Made by a program: the position numbers and the translations under genes. Below the pieces are notes generated by a model, which searched no databases, had not been told where the DNA came from, and worked only from the letters and a program-made list of their open reading frames with translations. Shown piece by piece: positions 33,331 to 44,667 of a stretch of DNA of 64,000 nucleotides. The stretch comes from Simmondsia chinensis (lineage: Eukaryota > Streptophyta > Magnoliopsida > Caryophyllales > Simmondsiaceae). Within the stretch, counting starts at the first letter, position 1; each line of letters begins with the position of its first letter. The stretch is from NCBI GenBank assembly GCA_018398585.1, contig JAGTTD010000016.1, positions 21,003,212 through 21,067,211 of the forward strand, written 5' to 3'.

Positions 33331-33359
33331 AGCTCTTAAAGCAAGGTAATTACAAGTGA

Positions 33360-34645
33360 ACAATTAGATTGCTTTGAAGTGCAACAATCTGTCAGAAGTC
33401 AACGTGAGGACTGGAGGAAGCCATTGATGGATTACTTCAGGAACCCTTGTGACTATGTCAAAGCCAAGAAAATGAAAATGAGAACTCATATATACCATCT
33501 TGATGATGAATCTGGAGAGTTGTACGAAAAGGACACTAGTGGAGTGCTTCTTAAGTGTTTAGACTTAGACTAAGCAATACTAGTGATGGTTGTAGCCCAT
33601 GAAGGAATTTGTGGATCCCATGTGGTAGGAAATAAGATGCACAAGCTCTCGTTATGGCTATTATTGACATCAATGATCGATGAATGTATCAAATATGCCA
33701 AAGGGTGTAGAGCATGCCAATGTATAGGCATTGAACATTATAGGGGAGATTAATCCTCCTTCTAATAAGCAACATTCATACATTCTTGTGGCCACGGACT
33801 ATTTTGCAAAATCAATGGAGGCTAAACCATATAGGATTATCAATCACTAGGATTGACTGACTTTATTAAAAAATATATCCTATACAGGTTTGGAATCCTA
33901 GAGACCATAATTGTGGACCAACTTAAAGTTTTTAATGGGTCTGAGGTTAAGGCGTTTATCAAGAGTATCAATATTGAGATCTTGAACTCAACCCATTACT
34001 ATGCCCAAGCAAATGGCCAAGCTGAGTCTACCAACAAGATTCTAAATGCAAATATAGAGAAAATGATTGAGTATAATCCCAGGAGGTGGCATGAACTGCT
34101 ACTTGATGCTTTTTAGGCCTATAGAACGTCCAAATGTGATGCCATTGGGAAAACTCCCTTCCATTTAACGTATGGCCATGATTTTATACTTCCAATGAAA
34201 GTTACAGTTTGGTCTCTTAGGATGGCTCATCAAGGGAGATTTTCTAAACTTGAATATGAGCAAGCTATGATTGATGAATTGACTAACTTAGATTAAGTTA
34301 GGCTTGATGCTCTTCACAATCTGAAGAAGCAAAAGAAATGAGTGGTTAAGGCCTATAATAAAAAGGTTAAGCCAAGGTCCTTGGACTTGGGGGACATAAT
34401 CTGGAAAGTGTTATTACCTTAGCCAGAAAGACTGTGTCTTTGGGAAGTGGTCCCCGAATTGGAAGGGTCCATTCAGAGTCATAGTGGTATTTGGAGGAAA
34501 TGCTTACTTACTCCAAGACCTAGATGGAAGGCCTCATCCATGGCCATTAATGAAAGGTTCCTTGAGAGATATGTGTCTTCAATTTGGGATTGTAACAAGA
34601 AAGTCCTTGAGTTTAGATTTCCTGAGTCGTGGGCCTAATTTCAGT
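33360..34645 (+). pseudogene. Tat-2 integrase
   Basis: The zinc region is at 33590-33725 (HEGICGSHVVGNKMH, later a CRACQC-like block). The core has ATDYFAKS (33792-33816), VDQLKVFNGSE (33913-33945) and NGQAESTNKIL (34012-34044), with all three acidic positions kept, unlike Tat-1. The C-terminus near 34530-34630 matches Tat-1 up to RFPESWA. Deletions near 33725 and stops at 34114 and 34294 break the frame. Confidence 0.85.
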
Positions 34646-34860
34646 ATTAATTTCTTGAGGAACAACGTAATGATCCTTAAGTAATTGAAACAATAAGCCT
34701 ATAAAAATAACTATAAAACTGAGGGACGTATTGGAACAAAACATGTATTTCATTAATAATTTTAGAGAGAGGTACATGGAAATTACAAATAAGTCACTTG
34801 TATGGCCTAATGCTTCTATACAATCTCAAAAACGTTGAGTCCTAATCTTGACTAAGGACC
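34646..34860. other. Spacer between Tat-2 pol and the antisense gene end
   Basis: About 215 bases that match Tat-1 6766-6900. The sense pol gene and the antisense gene converge on this spacer, so it should hold the 3' ends of both transcripts. No clear polyadenylation signal was recognised. Confidence 0.5.
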
Positions 34861-35516
34861 CTATATGGATGTTAACTTGTTGATTGCTTCATTCAGCCGC
34901 TGGTCCACTGAGATAACTTCTTCTTGAAGGGTTTGCTAATTTCTCTGAGTCTCTAATACTGCTTGTTCAAGCTCCCCGACTCTGAAGCCTAGAATGGTAT
35001 GTTGCTGCCTAAGAGATGTAAGTTGACCCTTAAACTTCCTTAACTTTTTCTCCAAACGATGCATCTCATCTTTTAGGCCCTTAGTGTCTTGGGCTTGTTA
35101 ATTCTGAACATGTTTGGCTACTTAAAGTTCCTCGATAAGGAGTTGTAAGCCTCCTAGGCTAACTGAGCATCCTAGATCCCTAATGGCTGCCTGACACTTC
35201 CGCTTCTGTTGAAGGAGTGCTGGGACCTCTTAGGTAATTCTGACAAGTACCTTCTCTAATGCATTGAGCCTTTTGACAGTAGTAGGTGCCACCTTGGGGC
35301 CTTCTTTCAAGGCCTTCACCTGGGAAAAAGCTTCTTGATGTTTGGGTTCCTTAGCCAATGAGAGGATAGGGAGATGAACTAACTCCCCTAGCCTCTGAAA
35401 TCTAGGAGAGACTGGGTCAAGTTGCTAGAAGGCTAATCTTCCACTTGCCCCTAACTTCTCTAAAAGAGATGAAATCCTTGCTGAGATAGAAGCAGTAGTG
35501 GTCTGTAATGGTGTGT

Positions 35517-35593
35517 CTGGATGGATGCAACTTCAGAAACGTTATAATTAAATTTTAAGAATCAAACAAAAGTGAGAAAGTGTCAATAATCAC
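35517..35593 (-). other. Intron 3 of the antisense gene (77 bp)
   Basis: Minus strand: CTAGAG/GTGATT donor, TTGATTCTTAA branch-like region, CATCCATCCAG/ACAC acceptor. Phase 1; the next exon reads straight into the coiled coil. Confidence 0.7.
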
Positions 35594-36008
35594 CTCTAGA
35601 AGTCCGGAAGGGGATATAGAGGGAGCTGCTGCTGGCATCTCAGCCATAGGGACACTTTCCTTGGGAGGAATCTCTGAAAAATGATACTTGTCTGCCAGAC
35701 CAGATCATAGTTTAGATATCAAGAATCAATTCATCAACGTAAGAGATGATACCTTCATGAATCGCTTCAATGGCGATATAAGGCATTCCTTGAAGTAGGA
35801 ATGAAGCCTAAATGAGTTCTTGTCTCAAATGAACTACATAAGGAGTTTCTCTGGGTAGGTCACTCACGAGGGACTCTAGAATGGGAGTGATCATATTTTC
35901 TCCTTCACCAATGCTCGAGCCTAGAGGCTCTATTTCTTGAAGAGACTCTGGCACATGTCTTTGGGGAGGTTAGTCTGGGACTTCCACTATGGTTAACGTT
36001 GTTGGTGC

Positions 36009-36087
36009 CTGGAATTATACAAGGATGAGTCAAAATAGCTTTAGAGAAGAATAAACAAGGAAAAGACCAATCAGGAAAGGCTAATAC
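36009..36087 (-). other. Intron 2 of the antisense gene (79 bp)
   Basis: Minus strand: AATAG/GTATTAGCC donor, pyrimidine-rich middle, TATAATTCCAG/GCACC acceptor. Phase 0. Confidence 0.75.
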
Positions 36088-36338
36088 CTATTGTTGAGAG
36101 ACTCTGGCTCTTCTTTTTGCCACTAGCAGTGAGATTGGTATTTCCTCTTCATCTTATTCTGCTTCTTCTTCTAGTGCTTGAATGGCCTTGGTTGTAAGGG
36201 TAGGGGGAAACCTTCTCCTAGTTCTTTTCCTCAAGCCACTAACTTCAGGGGTTGGCGTGGTAGCTTCTTAAGGAGATTCTTCCAAAAGCATCCTGGTGAA
36301 ACTCCCGGTGTTCTTGGAAGTCCCCTGAGCAGCTGGAG

Positions 36339-36418
36339 CTGCAAAGAAAAACAGAGTAGAGATTAGATATGTTCAAGCCATCTGAGAACATCTCAAAGCT
36401 TCAAGGGTGGCTGCCTAC
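36339..36418 (-). other. Intron 1 of the antisense gene (80 bp)
   Basis: Minus strand: CCAG/GTAGGC donor and TTTTTCTTTGCAG/CT acceptor. Removing it keeps the frame (phase 1). Confidence 0.75.
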
Positions 36419-37379
36419 CTGGTAGTGCTTTCTTTGGAGTCTATCTGACTTCGACTGGCTAAGCAGCTCTTGAGCTAGGACCTGCAAGCTCAGGGGAAGG
36501 AATAAAATATTGCTTGGCACCTCTAGCCTCCAAAGAGGACCAATAGGCTTGGAACCAAGCTGAAAACGAGGCATAGCACATAGGGCATACCTGCAGGAAA
36601 TAGGGTAATCATAGGTTAACTTAATCCCTAGGTTGGACTCATAAAGCTCTATATACTAAGAGAGTTGAATGGAGGTCCTCTTAGCCCACCATAGGTTGGC
36701 ACCTCCAGTCCTTAGGTTTGGAAAATGAATGCCCTGAAACATCCCAAATTGCCTGGCAAATAATCCCGGCTCGTAAGTCTTTGCACCAAGATGAATCGAG
36801 TGATAGAAGAAAAGATCTTGGGGGAACAAGATTTCTTGCCAGACCTAAGCGTTGATGTCTATGGAGACATCATAATGAAGATCCAGTTTCAAAAACCAAA
36901 CATGACCAAGCTTTCTCCCCTATGGAGTCCATTGGATCCTTAACCTGCCTCGAGGGCACATAAGCTCCTCAAGACATTGGTCAAAGGACCACTCTGGAAG
37001 TAAGAGGACCTCCATGCAGGCAAATGACTCCCCATCACAGGTGACTGCATCGCTTGTAGAGGTAAAGGGTCCTATACAGCAAAGCTCTGGAAAATAGGTT
37101 TGGACCTACAATTGGACTAGCCACAAAGGTCCTCCTAATTGAACAGCTAGCATAGTTTCTAACTATGATGTCTTTAAGGCAGCCATAGACTTGGGCAAAA
37201 AACACTTGTCCTAAAGCAAAAGGACTAGTTTTAAAGGCCAGGTTCACTACAACCGTCTTAAGAGATTTAAGAACAGTGTTAGAAGAGTTGGAAAAGAAAG
37301 ACTTGTTCAAGCAGAACATGTAGAAAGAAACCTCTTCTTTCTTGGACCCTTGCCCATAGTTATTATTATTATTTTTTTT

Positions 37380-37622
37380 GGTAGGTAAGCGTAATATTTA
37401 TTGATATGAAACAAAAGTACAAGAGTATAGGGGCATACCCCAAACAAGTCCAAAGTCGCACATGTCAGGATGGACAAACTAAGCATCCACGAAAGCTAAA
37501 ACAAGCAAGATAAAGCAAATAAGGCCAAAAGCCTAAAACAAAAGGAGAGAGAAAAATCAAACTCCTACAGGAATAAAGAAAGAAAGAAAAAATGAAAAGA
37601 AAAAAAGAGGCCAGAAGGGGAG
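37380..37622 (-). other. LINE-1 3' UTR
   Basis: Minus strand: T-rich after the stop, then GGGGTATGCCCC, CTTGTACTTTTGTTTCATAT and CAATAAATATTACGCTTACC. This layout (short UTR, AATAAA-like signal, simple tail) is that of plant LINEs. Confidence 0.7.
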
Positions 37623-39190
37623 TTATCCTCCAACAGCAGCAGAAGTAGCAGCAGCTTTAGAAGCTGCACGAGTCATACGGCACTCAGCATGGCGTGAGCG
37701 GCGAAGAGGAAGTGACATTGGTCCAAACCAGTGTCAGTAGTATCAGTGATAACAACAGGAGCAACCTGAGTAGGAGCCTGAGAGCAAATACCTGAAGAAG
37801 AGGAAGCTGTCGTACTAGATCGATAAGGTACCCTATTAGGCTCAAGAGTCCCTAAGGGGGAGGTTTAAGCAACGACAACAGCAGTAGGGGCTACCTTAGA
37901 GATACGAAAGTTCGAATGTTTCAATTGGACTAAGCAACCTCTAAACAAACCTAGAGCCGAGTTGAACCAAGACAGAGGGGGAAAACTCCCTTGAGAAGGA
38001 GGAAAAGAGGTCTGGGCTAGAGGTCTCATGCCTCTCAACTTGGAAAGGGATCGCATTGGCTATGTCCCATCTAGGCCCAGGGTGGCAGCGAAGACAAGTG
38101 TTGGGTAAGAGGCCCAGCCCATGCATTGTGCAGGGCCAGAGAGCCAATGTGAGGCCCAAGAGCTTGAGTGGGCCCAGGATGCACCAAATTATTGTCCATG
38201 TGAGATGTTAACTCATTCAATGGGCCTTGACCATTCCATAACCCTTCATTCATTGGTCCAATCTTAGTCATAGCAAGGTCATCACTATGAGCACCGACCA
38301 CCAAATTGACATCCCTTGGTCCTTTACGCTAGCGATTGCACCGACGACCTACGATCCCATAAACAACATCAAATGGAGGCGGAGAATTGGAATCGGGGCA
38401 AGAATGGCCAAAATTCGAGCACTTACTACAAATTTTAGGCAAGCTATCATACTTGATAAGATTGGGATTTGACGGTCATTTAATTCGACCTCCAAACAAC
38501 TAGGTGGGAATTTCCGAGCATTAACTTCTACGCAAACCTGAGCATATTGAGTAGAAGTCCCATAAAGAGTAGGCTTGTCCATGCAAAGAAGATTTCTAAC
38601 CCTAGTACCAACTAAGCTAAGGGCCTTTTCCGTCCATAGAGGTGTATGAAGACCATGAATCCAAATCCAAATCGGAAGAGTAGAAGGCTCATCCTGAGAA
38701 GATACATCATCAGGGGACCAATGATGGAAAGATAAGTAATGACCCTTAAAGTGCCAAGGTCCACATCGAAGAACCTTGTTAGCGTCATCGTCAGAGTGAA
38801 ACTGAAAAAAATATCCTGTCCTAGAGGAGATGTTGCACTCAAGACCCATCAACCCCGAAAACAAAGTAGCAATGGCACTACAACACGAAAGTGCAACCTG
38901 GCCACCAATGAAATGACCCTTAATACAACAGCTCCATTTTGCAAACCCTAGGGCAACATCACTATGGGATATTATTGTAACAATAGTCCATTAACATTCT
39001 TGGGAGGAACGTAGGAGAGAGTGCCAACTAAAGGGGCATTAATACGATCATACTAAGAGTCAAAAGACTCTCCTGAACTCTGATTCCAAAAATCATTAAC
39101 TAACCATGCAGCAAACAACTCATCCTCGGTAAGCGGTATCTGAGACCATCAATGGGAGCAAAATAAACCGAAACAAGAGGCAGAAAAGAA
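37623..39190 (-). pseudogene. LINE-1 ORF1: DUF4283-like region plus zinc knuckle
   Basis: The open part 38864-38349 contains KVLRCGPWHFKGHYLSF, a WSPDD block, PIWIWIHGLHTPLWTE and YAQVCVEVNARKFP, the usual DUF4283 order. In another frame, 38430-38398 gives the CX2CX4HX4C-type knuckle CSKCSNFGHSC. Upstream, about 39170-39090 reads LTEDELFAAWLVNDFWN, a normal ORF1 N-terminal part. The C-terminus, SRHAECRMTRAASKAAAT then AAVGG, ends at TAA 37625-37623. Frameshifts separate these pieces. ORF1 of plant LINEs binds RNA. Confidence 0.75.
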
Positions 39191-39343
39191 AATATCTTCA
39201 ACAACCTTGCACACTCCCCAACAACTCTTTATAACAATCTAACTAACTCAACACCCACCACCAAAACTTTTAAGATCCACCACTGGAACCCTCACACGCA
39301 ACCACTGGAACCCACCACATGCCACCACTAGAACCTAACACGC

Positions 39344-39738
39344 TGTTATGATCGAGACTAATCTCGAAGCATAACCTAGGGAAGGATAGAATCAAGAGAG
39401 TTTAAATGAGGACATAAGTGAAAGGAGATGAGATAATGGAGAAAGTCAGATGAGAAAGAGAGAAATATCTCAAAGAGATAGTTTGTTTTTTCATTGAATG
39501 ATCAAGAATTACACTTAAGCAATCTATTTATTCAAGAACTAGCTACATTGCTAAATTGACATGCCTAACCGACTTACTAAGACCTTAGCAAACGAACTGA
39601 CTAACACTCAAAGTATTTTGGTGCTACTAACCAGCACATACAATTATGACACTACAATGACACTTTGTTTACACCTTATTACATCAATATTGTTCTAATT
39701 ACCATCTTTCATCAGCCCCCATCCTTGAAATCATAACA
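39344..39738 (-). repeat. LTR-outer 3' LTR
   Basis: 395 bp, the same length as the 5' LTR with no indels that I can see. It follows the polypurine tract on the minus strand. Confidence 0.9.
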
Positions 39739-39755
39739 ATACTCCTCCCTTAAAA
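39739..39755 (-). other. LTR-outer polypurine tract
   Basis: Minus strand TTTTAAGGGAGGAGTAT directly before the LTR TGTTATGAT. The upstream GAGGACAAGAATCTTTT is shared with the nested element. Confidence 0.8.
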
Positions 39756-39759
39756 GATT

Positions 39760-41629
39760 CTTGTCCTCAAGAATCTGAGAAGAGAATTGAAACAATGAAG
39801 ATCACTTATTGCTTAAGAAAAGATAGCTAAAATTGATGAACTTCTTGCTGAGGTTCTGCAGCTGGAAGGACATATGGGTACTGCAATCTGAAATGCAGTT
39901 GGGAACACAAGTATACTGCTCTTTTCTGCACTCTGCTTAAGTTTGGATGTATTGTGACCTTCTGGTGGTCTGTACTGATCAAACCAAGCCAACCACACAT
40001 TAAAAACCAGTCCACAGCTCCCATTGTGATAGTTAATACAGCTTGAAAACACCAGCTGGTTGCTGAAATATGTGAAAGCCCAAGCTTGCTGCTGCTGCCA
40101 CTTAGCTGAAGAATTTCCATTTGTGCTGCTCCAACCTAACCCAATGCTTGTAATATTCAAAGAGAGGCTTTCAGTTGTTCTAATGCTTTTCCAAGTCCAG
40201 CTAGCACATTCATTCAACCAATCGAAATTCCCAGAGCCGCTAGCAAGGAGAAACATGAACTATGCCAAGAACCAACAACTTCTTCTTTAAAATCTGTTTG
40301 TTGCAAGTTAAGCTTGTTCTTGATTGATATGGCAGTCTCTAACTCCTTTTTCAAGGCTCTAGCCCAATCCACACAATGTACTTCCCCCCCTTCAACTTGC
40401 CCAAGCATAATAAGAGTGCACAAGCGACATCTGAACCCCTGCTTTCTAATGCAACACATCTCTTTCAGATTGAGCACAGATTCTTAACTCTTGTTTGAAT
40501 CTCCTGGAATTTACTGCCTCCAATTGATAAGGTGCAGCTACATTGATGTGAGTCAACAATGTATGATCCCACAACCTTGAACACAAGTGAGAATGCGAAA
40601 TAATCCAGATTGTTCACCAAGTATTCAGCTCTTGTTTGAGTCTCCCTTTGTTTCCTGCATTCAAATGATGTTCTGCAGCTATAAACCTTCAGGGAACTCT
40701 GTATTACATGCCTTTTAAGTAACCAACCTCTTCTCCAATGAACAAACTTCAATTCCTTATCAACAAACTCTAGAATGAATACGCAGAACACCGGCATAAG
40801 GAACTAATAGAGCTTCAAAACAGAAGCAATCATCGCATTAGCAAAGGCTGGTCTGTGCTTGGCTTTTCTGCTGTTATGTAAGCTAACTCTAGCTGGACTT
40901 GAACTTAAACCTTCATAGACGAGCTGAGCTACTGCTTCAACTTGTATGCAACTTCAGTTTATCCTCAATTGACAACATACAACAACATCCTCTTGCAATT
41001 GTGAGGCAGAACTCCAGAATTCTACATTTTCAATACTGATTTTTGCTTTGTTGAGCTCAGCTTCATTAGCAGTTTGTTCCACCTCGCTTGCTTGATCTGG
41101 ATAAAGAACAACTTGCACAACTATCTGTTGCACCAAACCAAGCACGACTATCGACAGATGCTACAGCAATAAGACACAACAAAACACAAAGCTTGAATTC
41201 AGAAGTGGTCTCAAGTTCTTAGCAGCAGCTATTCTCCTTCGTGTGCACCAATTTAATATGTAATCTGCCTCAACAAGACTCCACAAGAATTCAGTCAAGT
41301 TTTGAGCTCCCACAAGAACCCAATTACCTGAAATATTTAGCCTATGACACCAGAATTTCAAATCCTTCCCAAAACCACCAATTCCAGCCTGATTCTCATG
41401 TGGCTTTCTGCATTTCAAGGACTCATTTAGATCTGCTTCTACTTCCATGTAATCCTGCATCTTCCCAACATGTTCAGGTGGTCTCACCGTTGCTTGCACC
41501 TCTGAAACATTCCCTTTTCTTCCAACTTGACTCCAACACACAACCCAAACTTCAACACTACAGTCGTCCTCATCGTTAGCTTCAACAACTTGCACTAGAC
41601 AAGTAACACAGGTGCTAACACTTGGATAA
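39760..41629 (-). pseudogene. LTR-outer C-terminal coding region, unknown product
   Basis: Minus frames are open at 41145-40954, 40797-40465, 40477-40214 and 40256-39813, overlapping in different frames as expected of one long gene with shifts. Residue use is protein-like: the last piece has LVFNVWLAWFDQYRPPEGH and GNFDWLNECASW. I recognise no domain and no DxG protease, YxDD, DDE or HHCC motif. It could be a diverged Gag-like or captured host sequence. I give no function. Confidence 0.45.
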
Positions 41630-42099
41630 ATGAAAGAAGGAAGCAGATTCACATAATCTTGCAATTCACCTAGCTTACAGTGAACTTTAGTTGGTTTGAA
41701 CCCAAAGATTCCTTCTCCCGGATCAGGAGGAGGCCTATCACAAGTGCTTGCACTTGGATGAGTTATAACTCCACTTGAAGAAGGAAATAAATCAACCCGA
41801 TCTTGCTGATCGTCCAATTGATTATGCACTTTAGGTAGTTTAAGTCCATAATCCTTCACCCCACACAAGAAACCTTGCAAAGCATCCGAGGTAATGCTGG
41901 TTTCATGCTTCTGATTCTGAATTAGCATATTCTGGTCTGCATTAGACGATACTACAGCAGCAACTTGTGATTTTCCCACTGAACTCATCAATTCTGCAGT
42001 AAAAATTGCATGGTTTCTAACTGCAGCTTCCCATTCCAAACTACCAATTGAATTCCCATCAACATACGGCTGCAATTGTTGTCTACATTCCCCCAACAT
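41161..42099 (-). CDS. Hypothetical protein piece, 312 codons, LTR-outer
   Basis: Longest frame of LTR-outer, entirely minus strand. It contains two related stretches, LPKVHNQLDDQQDRVDLFPS and PTKVHCKLGELQDYVNLLPS, each followed by a proline- and Ser-Thr-Cys-containing stretch (HPSASTC, YPSVSTC). A weaker third is EHVGKMQDYMEVEADL. So the protein has internal repeats of about 50 residues. The ATG at 42099 is inside a longer decayed gene, whose N-terminus is near 42987. No known family was recognised. Confidence 0.5.
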   Translation of the reverse strand: MLGECRQQLQPYVDGNSIGSLEWEAAVRNHAIFTAELMSSVGKSQVAAVVSSNADQNMLIQNQKHETSITSDALQGFLCGVKDYGLKLPKVHNQLDDQQDRVDLFPSSSGVITHPSASTCDRPPPDPGEGIFGFKPTKVHCKLGELQDYVNLLPSFIYPSVSTCVTCLVQVVEANDEDDCSVEVWVVCWSQVGRKGNVSEVQATVRPPEHVGKMQDYMEVEADLNESLKCRKPHENQAGIGGFGKDLKFWCHRLNISGNWVLVGAQNLTEFLWSLVEADYILNWCTRRRIAAAKNLRPLLNSSFVFCCVLLL

Positions 42100-44667
42100 A
42101 TTTAATCCATCTTTTCCAAAATCAAATGGTTTTAAACCTGCCTAAATTTCTACGGAATGAAACTCCTGAGTGCACTCAGTTTGAGCTCCTCTATCAAAAA
42201 TTCGTGATTGCTCTTGAGAATGTAGAGCCGAGCCATACTTCACTACTGGAGCTCGCTTTTGGAACCATACAACTTGCTGATCTGCACATTGGTCCATTCT
42301 CAACATAGGATCATGCTCTTGTTGTCCTTGCACAAGTTTCCTTTGAACCAATTGACTTGCATCAACAAAAATCTCATGTTTTCTCAAGTCGGGATGCAAT
42401 GTAGTAGCAACAAAACTTCGATCTTTTGCTGAAATTGCCTTGTTGCAGTTAGATTTCTTCTACCTCGTCTTCTAAAGTGTTTTGCTAATCAAAGCACCAA
42501 CCTCAAGTCTATCTAATGACAACATAACCATCTCATGCTTTATCGATTCCCCGTTCTCACTAACATCAAGCTTATCAAGAATCTTATTATTTGATTTAAG
42601 GCGTAGGAAATCTGGAGGTTTTCCCTTGTAAACTAATATCGGCTTTTCTGTTGTTCTCAATCTCTTACTTAAGCAACATTTCTTGCGATTTAAATGGATA
42701 AACAAGTTGATCTCCTTACCTAGCTGTAGCTTATCGTGCGGTAAAGAATACCATACCCTCAACTTCCTGCAACTCCAAATCTCAATTCGTACTTGTGGTT
42801 TCATTTCAGCAGCATTAAGTGATTCTACATTGTGCACCTCAGGCTATAAAACACCACTTCGAGGATGAAATACATCAGCTGTAATCTCTCGTAAATGCCG
42901 CATAAGTTCTTCATTAGAGCGTTGTATGATCTCGTGGATTTCGGCTGCCCACTTCGAAGTTGAATCATGATTAGTTTTAGCTTCCATTTCACTTGCTCAT
43001 GGAAGATGAGAATCGCACTTTTACAGCCAAAGGATCTTCGCAACACAGAATCAACACTTCAACACCAAACCCTAACTCTTCGCAATTCGAATCAGAGAGA
43101 ACTCGAACCAAAACCCTAAGCACTGTGGTTTCTTGGATAATCCAAACTATGAAAGAAGGACGCAGATTCACATAATCTTGCAATTCACCTAGCTTACAGT
43201 GAACTTTAGTTGGTTTGAACCCAAAGATTCCTTCTCCCGGATCAGGAGGAGGCCTATCACAAGTGCTTGCACTTGGATGAGTTATAACTCCACTTGAAGA
43301 AGGAAATAAATCAACCCGATCTTGCTGATCGTCCAATTGATTATGTACTTTAGGTAGTTTAAGTCCATAATCCTTCACCCCACACAAGAAACCTTGCAAA
43401 GCATCCGAGGTAATGCTGGTTTCATGCTTCTGATTCTGAATTAGCATATTCTGGTCTGCATTAGACGATACTACAGCAGCAACTTGTGATTTTCCCACTG
43501 AACTCATCAATTCTGCAGTAAAAATTGCATGGTTTCTAACTGCAGCTTCCCATTCCAAACTACCATTGAATTCCCATCAACATACTGCTGCAATTGTTGT
43601 CTACATTCGCCCAACATTTTTAATCCATCTTTTCTAGAATCAAATGGTCTTAAATCTGCCTGAATTTCTACGGAATGAACCTCCTGAGTGCACTCAGCTT
43701 GAGCTCCTCTATCAAAAATTCGTGATTGCTCTTGAAAATGCAGAACCGAGCCATACTTCACCGCTGGAGCTCGCTTCTGGAACCCTTCAGCTTGCTGATC
43801 TGCACAGTGGTCCATTCTCAATATAGGATCACACTCTTGTTGTCCTTGCACATGTTTCATTTGAACCAATTGACTTGCATCAACAAAAATCTCATGTTTC
43901 CTTAAGCCGAGATGCATTGCGAAAGCAACAACACTTCTATCTTTTGCTGAAATTGCCTTGTTGCAGTTAGATTTCTTCTTCCTCCTTGCCTTCTTAAGCG
44001 TTTTGCTAATCCAAGCACCAACCTTAAGTCTATCTAATGACAACATAACCATCTCATGCTTTATCAATTCCCTATTCTTGCTAACATCAAGCTTATCAAG
44101 AATCTTATTATTTGATTTAAGGCGTAGGAAATCTGGAGGTTTTCCCTTGTAAACTAAATCGGCTTTTGCGTTGTTCTCAATCTCTTACTTGAGTAACATT
44201 TCTTGCGATTTAAATAGATAAACAAGCTGATGTCCTTACCGTGCTGCAGCTTATCATGCGGTAGAGAATACTATACCCTCAACTTCCTGCTACTCCAAAT
44301 CTCAATTCGCACTTGTGGTTTCATTTCAGCAATGTTAAGAGATTCCACATTGTGCAACTCTGGCTGTAAAACACCACTTCGAGGATGAAATACATTAGCT
44401 GTAATCTCTCATAAATGCTGCATAAGTTCTTCATTAGACCGTTGTATGATCTCGTGAATTTCGGCTGACCACTTCGAAGTTGAATCATGCTTAGTTGTAG
44501 CTTCCATTTTTCTTACTCATAGAAGATGAGAATCGTACTTTTATAGCCAAAGGATCTTCGCAACACAGAATCAACACTTCGACACCAAACCCTAACTCTT
44601 CGCAATTCGAATCAGAGAGAACTTGAACCAAAACCCTAACTGCAGTGGTTTCTTGAATGATCCGGAC
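41630..44667 (-). repeat. 1.52 kb tandem duplication inside LTR-outer
   Basis: Unit 1 is 41630-43148 and unit 2 is 43149-44667, offset 1519 bp. Both open (plus strand) ATGAAAGAAGGA and close TCCRRACTATGA. The unit spans, on the minus strand, part of the leader, an ATG (42987 and 44507), and about 450 codons of the N-terminal coding region. The frames 43558-42989 and 44067-43507 in unit 2 match parts of the 312-codon frame and of 42837-42472 in unit 1. The copies differ at scattered bases, so the duplication is not recent. Confidence 0.9.
42985..43148 (-). other. LTR-outer leader end and start of gene, unit 1
   Basis: Minus strand: a CTTCGCAATTCGAATC-type leader, then ATG at 42987 beginning MEAKTNHDSTSKWAAEIHEI. 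Unit 2 starts MEATTKHDSTSKWSAEIHEI at 44507. The start agrees in both copies, which supports it as the real N-terminus. Confidence 0.55.

Larger units (their letters stand above)
34861..37361 (-). pseudogene. Tat-2 antisense gene, part 2: plant-mobile-domain C-half plus coiled coil, with three introns
   Basis: On the minus strand, 37346-36419 shows plant-mobile-domain-like blocks: an LGGPLWLVQLW-like block (37130-37097), GLFARQFGMFQGI (about 36772-36734) and FSAWFQAYWSSLEARGA (36569-36519). Three GT-AG introns follow at 36418-36339, 36087-36009 and 35593-35517. Exons of 251, 415 and 656 bp keep one frame through phases 1, 0 and 1, ending at TAG 34863-34861. The last exon encodes a Lys/Glu/Leu/Gln-rich coiled coil (LKDEMHRLEKKLRKFKGQL). 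About a dozen stops remain, mostly where Gln is likely. Part 1 lies at 50305-50880. Function unknown; not part of gag-pol. Confidence 0.75.

Noticed and set aside
42993..43175. Plus-strand frames opposite LTR-outer (also 41241-41579, 42048-42308, 43644-43826)
   Set aside because: Antisense shadows of the better supported minus-strand gene; repeated only because the underlying DNA is duplicated.
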